From: JBBQSF01 sp038214085
Lineage (GTDB): Bacteria; Bacteroidota; Bacteroidia; Bacteroidales; CG2-30-32-10
Assembly (NCBI GenBank): GCA_038214085.1
Contig: JBBQSF010000080.1
Coordinates: 1-14,124, forward strand
Length of the DNA stretch: 14,124 nt
Direction of reading: 5' to 3'
Shown here: piece after piece, positions 6,610 to 12,706 of the stretch
Numbering within the stretch: the stretch's first letter is position 1
Layout of the letters: every line of letters starts with the position of its first letter
Translations under genes and position numbers: made by a program
Notes under the pieces: model-generated
Told to the model about the DNA's origin: nothing
The model's input: the letters and a program-made list of their open reading frames with translations, nothing else
The model's database searches: none

Positions 6610-7569
6610 ATGGAAACAAAAACGCATTACGATGCAATAGTGATAGGCGGTGGCCCAGCCGGACTTACAGCTGGCATTTACCTTTCGCGGGCAAAGTTGA
6701 AAACACTCATTGTTAACGAAGGTACTGTGGGTGGCCAGATGATTCTTACGCATGAAATTGCGAATTATCCGGGAGTTGAAAGCATTAACGGTTATCAGCT
6801 TGCCAATATCATGAAAAAGCAAGCAAAAAGCTTTGGTTGCGATATTAAAGCCAACAGCTCTATTGCCGAAATGCAGCTCGAAGGGGAATTAAAAAGTATA
6901 ACACTTTCCGATGGAAGTATTTATTCGGCATCGGTTGTGATTCTTGCTCCAGGCGGCTCGTCTCGTACATTGGGCGTTGCTGGCGAAAATGATTTTAAGG
7001 GAAGAGGCGTTTCGTATTGTGCGACTTGCGATGGCGATTTTTTTACCGGAAAAGAAATAGTAGTTGTTGGAGGCGGGAATTCCGCGCTCGAAGAAGCTGT
7101 TTCACTTACAAAATATGCTTCAAAAGTCACCATTGTTCATCAGTTCGATCATTTTCAAGCCTTTGAACATGCAATTGAAGAAGCCAGCGAAAATCCGAAA
7201 ATAGAGTTTATTATGGAATCTGTTATCACTGCATTTCATGGCAATGAAAAATTAGAAAGTGTCGATATTAAAAACCTGCAGACAGATAAAGCGTCGAATT
7301 TACTTATCGACGGTGTATTTGTTTTTATCGGATACATTCCAAACACTACGTTTCTGAAAGGAAAACTTGAATTGAACAAATATGGCGAAATCATTACACA
7401 ACCTGACATGTCCACAAGTATTGATGGTGTTTATGCCGCTGGCGACAGCATTGTTAAACGATTCCGCCAAGTTACCACCGCAGTTGCCGATGGAACTATT
7501 GCTGCACTTGCAGCGTCAAATTATGTGAACGAATTAAAAATAAAAGAAAAACAATTAATCTCTTTATAA
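6610..7569 (+). CDS. trxB: thioredoxin reductase-like flavoprotein
   Basis: A 319-aa low-molecular-weight thioredoxin reductase family member: FAD plus a redox disulfide that reduces thioredoxin. Motifs: FAD-binding IGGGPAG (12-18), VGGQM (40-44), the active disulfide C137-A-T-C140, a second nucleotide-binding GGGNSALEEA (154-163), and the C-terminal FAD motif GVYAAGDS (283-290) with RQVTTAVADG after it. The segment that in E. coli TrxR reads HRRDxxR and binds the 2'-phosphate of NADPH is H177-QFDHFQ here, without any of the arginines, and GGGDS is GGGNS. The donor may therefore be NADH or something other than a pyridine nucleotide; ferredoxin-dependent relatives are known that also lost these residues. 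It lies between two thioredoxin-like genes with 3-bp and 1-bp gaps, a tight operon. Confidence 0.92.
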   Translation: METKTHYDAIVIGGGPAGLTAGIYLSRAKLKTLIVNEGTVGGQMILTHEIANYPGVESINGYQLANIMKKQAKSFGCDIKANSSIAEMQLEGELKSITLSDGSIYSASVVILAPGGSSRTLGVAGENDFKGRGVSYCATCDGDFFTGKEIVVVGGGNSALEEAVSLTKYASKVTIVHQFDHFQAFEHAIEEASENPKIEFIMESVITAFHGNEKLESVDIKNLQTDKASNLLIDGVFVFIGYIPNTTFLKGKLELNKYGEIITQPDMSTSIDGVYAAGDSIVKRFRQVTTAVADGTIAALAASNYVNELKIKEKQLISL

Positions 7570-7570
7570 T

Positions 7571-7990
7571 ATGCAAACAACAATGATAATAATAGGAATC
7601 ATAATAGCAATATTTGGAATTCTTATTTATTCTGCACGAGCTAAAATGAAAAACATTCCCACTGTTGCCGACAACAAAAATATACTGACATTAACCGAAC
7701 AAAACTTTCAAAACCAGACAAAGAACAAAATGATTCTGGTTGATTTTTGGGCAAGTTGGTGTGCGCCATGCCGAATGATGGCTCCGGTTTTAAACGATGT
7801 TGCAAACAATTTAAATGGCAATGCCTTTGTAGGTAAAGTTAATATTGAGCAGCACCAATCGTTGGCAAAAAAGTTCAAAGTCCGCAGCATTCCCACGCTT
7901 ATTCTTTTTAATAACGGGAAGGAAGTAAATCGTTTTGTGGGCATTAAAAACAAAGAATTTCTATTAAAACAATTAAATCAAAACACCTAA
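7571..7990 (+). CDS. membrane-anchored thioredoxin
   Basis: A 139-aa protein: one N-terminal membrane helix (about 5-21), a short linker, then a complete thioredoxin domain with FWASW-C64-A-P-C67-RMMAP and the cis-Pro segment SIPT (P108). The active site is WCAPC rather than the commonest WCGPC, a frequent variant. Positive charges follow the helix (R23, K25, K27) and none precede it, so by the positive-inside rule the thioredoxin domain should face the cytoplasm, where it could be reduced by the reductase encoded just upstream. No lipobox is seen and the helix has no clear signal-peptidase site. It would act as a dithiol reductant for membrane partners, perhaps the DUF2892 or SQR-like protein encoded next. 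Confidence 0.9.
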   Translation: MQTTMIIIGIIIAIFGILIYSARAKMKNIPTVADNKNILTLTEQNFQNQTKNKMILVDFWASWCAPCRMMAPVLNDVANNLNGNAFVGKVNIEQHQSLAKKFKVRSIPTLILFNNGKEVNRFVGIKNKEFLLKQLNQNT

Positions 7991-8006
7991 ATTAAATTAT
8001 AAAGTC

Positions 8007-8213
8007 ATGAAAAAAAATATGGGAATCATTGACAAAGTAATCAGGATACTGATTGCCGTCGTAGTAATAATTTTATTTTTCACTGAAGTAATATCCGGCA
8101 CACTGGCTATCATTTTGCTGGTTTTATCAGGAATTTTCATACTTACAAGCTTTGTCAGCTTCTGCCCTTTGTATCTGCCTTTTGGCATCAGCACACAAAA
8201 GAAAAAATCATAA
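8007..8213 (+). CDS. DUF2892 (YgaP transmembrane-domain-like) membrane protein
   Basis: A 68-aa protein with two membrane helices (about 11-27 and 31-50). MKKNMGIIDKVIRILIA at the start and FCPLYLPFGIST near the end are characteristic of DUF2892, the domain that forms the membrane part of the YgaP rhodanese. Family members usually end in G-x-x-T-C. Here the terminal cysteine is replaced by glutamine (GISTQ), leaving only C53. DUF2892 proteins often sit beside rhodanese, SQR or thioredoxin genes, as here. The molecular function of the stand-alone form is unknown. It lies 16 bp after the thioredoxin gene and is probably in the same operon. Confidence 0.85.
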   Translation: MKKNMGIIDKVIRILIAVVVIILFFTEVISGTLAIILLVLSGIFILTSFVSFCPLYLPFGISTQKKKS

Positions 8214-8276
8214 ATTTCTGCCGGGATTGAAGAAATCTGGCTTGCAAAAACAATTATCTTTTTACATAATTTGCTC

Positions 8277-9443
8277 ATGAAAAAAGTATTGATTCTTGGA
8301 GGGGGATTTGCGGGAATTCAGACCGCAATCCAACTTCAGAAAAAAAAGAATTTTGACGTCACCTTAATTTCCAACAGGGAATTTCTTTACATATTTCCAA
8401 TTTCAATTTGGGTGCCGGTGCATATGGCAGAATTTGAAAATGTAAAAGTTCCTTTAGCTGATATTCAGAAAAAATATCCATTTAAAGTAGTTATTGACCC
8501 TGTTAAAGAAATTCACGCCACCTTGAATCAAGTAGTTTGTGAACGTGAAACTTACAATTACGATTATCTTGTGGTAGCTTTTGGCACCGAGAAGTTACAA
8601 CACAAAGGTATAAACCATACGTTGTCAGTTTGTGGAAAGCCGGAAATGGCTATGGATATACGTACTAAATTGGATGCTTTGGTTCAAAAAGGAGGCGGAA
8701 AAATCGCCATTGGGTTTGGCGGAAACCCTAAAGACAAATCGGCAGTGCGCGGAGGACCTGCGTTTGAATTGATATTTAACATTCATAACTATCTTAAAAA
8801 GAAAAAACTCAGAAATAATTTCGAACTTACATTTTTCGCGCCTATGGATCAACCGGGAGCAAGAATGGGACCGGCTTCTTTGGCAATGTTAGATAAGATG
8901 TTTTCAAAATACAATCTTAAAAAACAATTTGGAAAAAAGATCAAAGAATTTGTTGCCGATGGGGTAATTTTTGAAGACGATTCAAAGTTGGATTCCGATT
9001 TCACGATGTTTATTCCGGCAGGAAATGGACACAGCGTATTAAATACATCGGATTTACCATTGTCAGAAGCTGGATTTGTTACCATCAATAATTTTGGCCA
9101 AGTGCCGGGATTTGACAATATTTATGCTATTGGAGATATTGCCGCACTGCAAGGACCGGAATGGATTGCAAAGCAGGGACACATTGCAGAGCTCATGGGC
9201 AGGAATGCCGCTTATAATATTATGGAAACCGAAAAAGGAAGCAATAACCGAAAAGGCTATCAGGAACATTTGAATATTTTATGTGTAATGGATACCGGTG
9301 CTGGAGCTGCTTTTGTTTTCCGCAACCACAAAAAAGCATTCATGATTCCCTTGCCTGTTGTTGGCCATTGGATGAAAAAAGGCTGGGGAATTTATTCAAA
9401 ACTTACCAAACTTGGAAAATTTCCTAGACTGCCCGGAATGTAA
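8277..9443 (+). CDS. sulfide:quinone oxidoreductase-like FAD-dependent oxidoreductase
   Basis: A 388-aa flavoprotein of the SQR / flavocytochrome c sulfide dehydrogenase branch of the pyridine-nucleotide-disulfide oxidoreductases. FAD motifs: VLILGGGFAGIQ (4-15), YDYLVVAFGT (95-104) and NIYAIGDIAAL (271-281). C119 (SVCGKPEMA) and C336 (NILCVMDTGAGAAF) sit at positions typical of SQR cysteines. The cysteine that normally precedes GPAYE is absent: the segment reads AVRGGPAFE (157-165). The C-terminal part has a basic amphipathic stretch HWMKKGWGIYSKLTK, fitting peripheral membrane binding near quinone. SQR proper oxidises H2S to polysulfide and reduces quinone; with a redox cysteine missing, the substrate here is uncertain. 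The start at ATG 8277 is preferred over TTG 8271. It is 63 bp behind the DUF2892 gene, with no terminator between. Confidence 0.83.
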   Translation: MKKVLILGGGFAGIQTAIQLQKKKNFDVTLISNREFLYIFPISIWVPVHMAEFENVKVPLADIQKKYPFKVVIDPVKEIHATLNQVVCERETYNYDYLVVAFGTEKLQHKGINHTLSVCGKPEMAMDIRTKLDALVQKGGGKIAIGFGGNPKDKSAVRGGPAFELIFNIHNYLKKKKLRNNFELTFFAPMDQPGARMGPASLAMLDKMFSKYNLKKQFGKKIKEFVADGVIFEDDSKLDSDFTMFIPAGNGHSVLNTSDLPLSEAGFVTINNFGQVPGFDNIYAIGDIAALQGPEWIAKQGHIAELMGRNAAYNIMETEKGSNNRKGYQEHLNILCVMDTGAGAAFVFRNHKKAFMIPLPVVGHWMKKGWGIYSKLTKLGKFPRLPGM

Positions 9444-9446
9444 GTA

Positions 9447-9464
9447 AATAATAAGAATATTATT
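9447..9464 (+). terminator. weak hairpin after the SQR-like gene
   Basis: AATAATA-AGAA-TATTATT forms a 7-bp stem just after the stop codon. It is all A/T and lacks a following T-run, so termination here is doubtful, but it is the only stem visible between this gene and the TetR gene. Confidence 0.2.
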
Positions 9465-9680
9465 CGAAGCCGATTATTGGTTTTCTACCTTTAACCATAG
9501 AAAAATAATGCGCAAAAGTTTTAAATCAATTATTTTGTATTATTTTAAACCTATTTCATCTACATATATAAATTCTAAATCGTTTACATATAATTATATA
9601 TCTATATTGATATAATAATTCGTTTTTTCTTTGGAAGAATAAAAACTTTTATTTTTCTTTGCAAATGAATACTCACTTAC

Positions 9681-10265
9681 ATGCGACAGTCAACTGAAAT
9701 TAGAAAAGAACAAATCAAAGAAGCTGTACTTTTTCTGGTGTACAACGAAGGCATTAAACACTTCACCACCAAAAGATTATCAGATATTATTGGCTTAAGT
9801 GAAGCTGGAATTTTCAGGCATTACAATTCAAAAAAAGAAATTTTACTTGACATTCTGAACGATGTAGAAGAAAAATTGATAAAGGATTTAAATGAAATTC
9901 CAGAACAGCAATGTACATCAAAGGAGCATTTGCAGAAAATTATTTGCCGTACCATAAGCTTCATGATTCAGAATAAGGGAATAAATGTGCTGATGCTTTC
10001 TGAAGTTGCAGTTAATAATGATCTTGACCTGAAATTGAAATTATCTCAGATATTTGCTGATCAGAGAAATGTGGTTGAGCGCATCATTCAGGAAGGAATT
10101 GCAAAAGGCGAATTTGGATCTGCTGTGAATCCTAAAACATTTTCTTTACTATTTATGGGCATTCCCGTTGCCATTAATATTGAGCTTATGCTTAATCCGG
10201 GAGAATTTAATGCGAATGTTTTTTGCGAAAGTATGCAGCAGTTTTTTCTACAAAAGTGTGTTTGA
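9681..10265 (+). CDS. TetR/AcrR-family transcription regulator
   Basis: A 194-aa repressor-type protein. The N-terminal DNA-binding domain contains the helix-turn-helix TTKRLSDIIGLSEAGIFRHY (29-48), the TetR hallmark, followed by KKEILLDIL. The rest is a helical ligand-binding and dimerisation domain without recognisable ligand residues. It is 19 bp upstream of mrpE on the same strand, so it is most likely the first gene of the antiporter operon and controls it and itself. The 237 bp before it are extremely AT-rich; I found no convincing TTTG / TAnnTTTG pair there, and the 12-bp AT palindrome at 9588-9599 is too simple to call an operator. The inducing signal cannot be read from the sequence. 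Confidence 0.9.
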   Translation: MRQSTEIRKEQIKEAVLFLVYNEGIKHFTTKRLSDIIGLSEAGIFRHYNSKKEILLDILNDVEEKLIKDLNEIPEQQCTSKEHLQKIICRTISFMIQNKGINVLMLSEVAVNNDLDLKLKLSQIFADQRNVVERIIQEGIAKGEFGSAVNPKTFSLLFMGIPVAINIELMLNPGEFNANVFCESMQQFFLQKCV

Positions 10266-10284
10266 AAATTTGAAAAATTAAGAC

Positions 10285-10785
10285 ATGGAAAAATTTAAAT
10301 CACGAATAATTCTGTTTCTCATTCTGGAGTTCTTCTGGATTCTGTGGAATAATTCTCTTGACTATAAAATTTGGCTGTACGGATTATTTCCAGCCATTCT
10401 AATAGTTTTGATATTTGGTCGATCGAGCGATATTTTTCTCGGAACAAAACTAACTCCAAAGGGTTTTTTCTATTCTATTATTTATGTTTTTGTTTTTATC
10501 TGGGCCATGATAAAAAGCAATATTGATGTATTTTTCAGGGTTCTTAGCCCTAAATTGCCAATTAAACCTGGAATCGTAAGAGTGAGAACAAAACTCAAAA
10601 ACCCTATGGCACGCCTCATTCTTGCCAACTCCATTACACTAACGCCAGGAACTTTTGTTGTTGATATTAAAGAAGACTTGCTTTATATTCACTGGATAGA
10701 AGTTTGTTGCGAAGAAGATATTGACGCAATGTCAGAAAAGATAGCCGGAGATTTTGAAAACTTATTATTAAAAATTTATGAGTGA
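10285..10785 (+). CDS. mrpE: Mrp/Mnh-type cation antiporter subunit E
   Basis: A 166-aa membrane subunit of the MnhE family (homologous to MbhA of archaeal membrane-bound hydrogenase). Two or three N-terminal membrane helices (8-24, 29-45, 61-77) are followed by a cytoplasmic tail. The diagnostic segment ANSITLTPGTFVVDI is at 114-128, preceded by KSNIDVFFRVLSP (77-89). It opens the structural part of the antiporter operon and overlaps mrpF by 8 bp, suggesting translational coupling. In the Mrp complex this subunit is needed for assembly and activity but has no proton-path residues assigned to it that I can identify here. Confidence 0.93.
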   Translation: MEKFKSRIILFLILEFFWILWNNSLDYKIWLYGLFPAILIVLIFGRSSDIFLGTKLTPKGFFYSIIYVFVFIWAMIKSNIDVFFRVLSPKLPIKPGIVRVRTKLKNPMARLILANSITLTPGTFVVDIKEDLLYIHWIEVCCEEDIDAMSEKIAGDFENLLLKIYE

Positions 10786-11047
10786 TCTCGTTTTAACCTT
10801 GTTGTACGTGGCAGGAGCCATAATTATCTTCGCCATGGTATTGATCTTTATCCGGTTTTTAATAGGACCTGCACTTGTTGACCGAACCATCGCCTTTGAT
10901 GTAATGACAGTAGGTTCTTTAGGCCTCATTGCACTTCTTTCGGTATTATTCGGGCGCGAAATTTATTTGGATGTAAATATCATTTATGGGTTACTCAGCT
11001 TCACGTCTGTAGTGGTGGTTGGTAAATACATTGAAAAAAAACTGTAA
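10778..11047 (+). CDS. mrpF: Mrp/Mnh-type cation antiporter subunit F
   Basis: An 89-aa protein with three membrane helices. The family signature R-x3-GP-x3-DR-x4-D is seen as R26, G30-P31, D35-R36 and D41. YLDVNIIYGLLSF in the third helix region is also typical. The membrane-embedded D35 is the acidic residue that studies of bacterial Mrp associate with function. Homologous to MbhB. It ends 2 bp before mrpG. Confidence 0.93.
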   Translation: MSDLVLTLLYVAGAIIIFAMVLIFIRFLIGPALVDRTIAFDVMTVGSLGLIALLSVLFGREIYLDVNIIYGLLSFTSVVVVGKYIEKKL

Positions 11048-11049
11048 CT

Positions 11050-11400
11050 ATGGAACTTTTATCAATTTTTGGCGCATGCATGGTTATACTAGGATCTGTA
11101 GTATTGCTGGTAGCTGCAATTGGGCTCATCCGGATGCCGGATGCCTATAACCGGATTCAGGTTGGAACAAAAGCCTCTACTGCAGGAGTGGCGCTTATAA
11201 TGCTCGGGCTGGCAATGGTAATGCCCGGTTGGTTTGGTAAACTTTTTACTATTCTGCTTTTTGTTCTTTTAACGAATCCAGTATCTTCAAACATATTGAT
11301 GCGGGCTGCTCATAAAGCTGGTATTCCTATGGCAAAGAAAACTGTTGTGGATCAGCTGAAAGAAGACGAAGATAAAATAAACGAACATGGAAACATTTAG
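11050..11400 (+). CDS. mrpG: Mrp/Mnh-type cation antiporter subunit G
   Basis: A 116-aa protein with three membrane helices (about 4-27, 43-58, 62-75) and a charged cytoplasmic tail. The PhaG/MnhG signature is clear: GLIRMPDAYNRIQVGTKAST (25-44), then LTNPVSSNILMRAAHKAGIP (74-93), which normally marks the third helix and exit. Homologous to MbhC. Its last 14 bp overlap the start of the MbhD-type gene, as is usual in these operons. Confidence 0.93.
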   Translation: MELLSIFGACMVILGSVVLLVAAIGLIRMPDAYNRIQVGTKASTAGVALIMLGLAMVMPGWFGKLFTILLFVLLTNPVSSNILMRAAHKAGIPMAKKTVVDQLKEDEDKINEHGNI

Positions 11401-11644
11401 TATCATATTGTTAAGCTTTTTAGCTCTGGCAACCATAGCCAGTGCAATAGCTGCCGTTATGGCCAAAAAACTTTCCTATGCCATTCTGGCTTCTGGAGTT
11501 ATCAGTCTTTTTGCCTCTATATTCTTCCTGGTTTTGGCTTCTCCCGATGTTGCAATGACTGAAGCTGCAATTGGTGCAGGACTTACAACTTTCCTCTTTT
11601 TTGTTATTCTTCGTAAAACTGAAAAAAGCAATGATAAGAAATAG
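11387..11644 (+). CDS. MbhD-type (DUF4040) antiporter subunit
   Basis: An 85-aa protein with three membrane helices carrying the MbhD domain. The signature SPDVAMTEAAIGAGLTTFLF (52-71) includes D54 and E59. In classic bacterial Mrp this domain is part of the C-terminal half of MrpA; here it is a free small subunit, as in archaeal Mbh and Mbs complexes and in split Mrp systems. It overlaps both neighbours by 14 bp. Confidence 0.88.
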   Translation: METFSIILLSFLALATIASAIAAVMAKKLSYAILASGVISLFASIFFLVLASPDVAMTEAAIGAGLTTFLFFVILRKTEKSNDKK

Positions 11645-12329
11645 CATTATCTGGCTGCTTATTGCAGCATTTGGCGTGTTTATGATTTCTATATTCTATG
11701 ATTATAGTACGCCAACGGAATTAAATAAAACAGCGTCGTATTATGTTTCCAATCAAGTGTCGGAAGTTGGCGCTGCAAATGTGGTAACGGCAATAGTCGT
11801 GACTTACCGCGGTCTTGACACGCTGGGTGAAGTTACAGTGCTTTTTCTTGCAACCATGGTAATTGGATTTATGCTTCAGAAAAAGGGAAATTCAGTTAAA
11901 ACCAAAAAAGAAGAACCTTCTGAAATACTTGTTACCGCTGCAAAAATTCTGGTTCCGGGAAGTCTCATTCTTGGTGTTTATGTTTTCCTCAATGGGCATC
12001 TAACGCCTGGCGGAGGTTTTCAGGGCGGTGCCGTAATTGGAACAGCAATTATGCTTATTTCGCTTGCCGATCCGAATAAAATTATGTCGAAGCATGTTAT
12101 GCATTTTGTGGAAGGATTATCAGGTACGGCTTATGTGATTTTGGGTTTACTGGGACTCTTCCTTGCCGGCGGATTTCTCGATAACCGTGTTTTACCACTC
12201 GGCGAACTGGGAACATTGCTGAGCGCAGGAATTATTCCCATTATTTATAGTCTTATCGGCTTAAAAGTAGGTGCCGAAATCTCCGGAATAATTGCAAACA
12301 TTAATGAAACCGAAATTAAAGAAGTTTAA
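11631..12329 (+). CDS. mrpB: MbhE-MrpB fusion antiporter subunit
   Basis: A 232-aa membrane protein with two family segments in order. Residues about 1-84 match MbhE (the C-terminal end of MrpA): NVVTAIVVTYRGLDTLGEVTVLF at 50-72, written here as NVVTAIVVTYR followed by GLDTLGEVTVLF. Residues about 97-225 are MnhB/MrpB, with GHLTPGGGFQGG (122-133) and PLGELGTLLSAG (199-210). The two parts are joined by a charged linker (KKGNSVKTKKEEPSE, 84-98). In Pyrococcus these are separate genes, mbhE and mbhF. The frame opens upstream at 11571, but that stretch lies inside the MbhD gene and is not family-like. ATG 11631 gives the usual 14-bp overlap. Its end is 2 bp from mrpC. Confidence 0.88.
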   Translation: MIRNSIIWLLIAAFGVFMISIFYDYSTPTELNKTASYYVSNQVSEVGAANVVTAIVVTYRGLDTLGEVTVLFLATMVIGFMLQKKGNSVKTKKEEPSEILVTAAKILVPGSLILGVYVFLNGHLTPGGGFQGGAVIGTAIMLISLADPNKIMSKHVMHFVEGLSGTAYVILGLLGLFLAGGFLDNRVLPLGELGTLLSAGIIPIIYSLIGLKVGAEISGIIANINETEIKEV

Positions 12330-12331
12330 AA

Positions 12332-12706
12332 ATGGAATACTTCAGCGTAGATAAAATTGCTCTTTTTACAGGTATTATGCTTATGCTTGTGGGCTTGTGG
12401 GGTGCTATGGCAAAAAAGAACATTCTTAAAATCATTGTTTCTTTTTCCATTTTCGATACAGGTTTGAACATATTAATAGTTGCATTAGGATATCTATCAG
12501 GTCGCACAGCTCCAATTATTGACGGAGTGACTGTTACGGCAAAAAATATTTCTCAGGTGTCTGTCGACCCTGTTCCGCAGGCATTGGTTCTTACAGCTAT
12601 TGTAATCGGGTTTGGCGTAACAGCTTTATTGCTTGTTTATTCGCTGAAACTTTATGAACAGAAAAAATCACTAGATATTAACAATTATACCGATCAGAAA
12701 TGGTAA
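12332..12706 (+). CDS. mrpC: Mrp/Mnh-type cation antiporter subunit C (NuoK-like)
   Basis: A 124-aa subunit with three membrane helices, homologous to NuoK of complex I and to MbhG. The hallmark is VDPVPQALVLTAIVIGF (78-94). The second helix (31-53) is followed by a loop of about 25 residues before this motif. It forms part of the ion path at the interface with MrpD. It overlaps the start of mrpD by 7 bp (ATGGTAA), consistent with tight coupling. Confidence 0.93.
   Translation: MEYFSVDKIALFTGIMLMLVGLWGAMAKKNILKIIVSFSIFDTGLNILIVALGYLSGRTAPIIDGVTVTAKNISQVSVDPVPQALVLTAIVIGFGVTALLLVYSLKLYEQKKSLDINNYTDQKW

Noticed and set aside
9588..9599. 12-bp palindrome ATATAATTATAT upstream of the TetR gene as its operator
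   Set aside because: Made only of A and T in a very AT-rich stretch, so likely by chance; no second copy supports it.
11571..11630. Longer start for the MbhE-MrpB gene
   Set aside because: The extra 20 residues lie inside the MbhD gene and are not family-like; ATG 11631 gives the usual short overlap.
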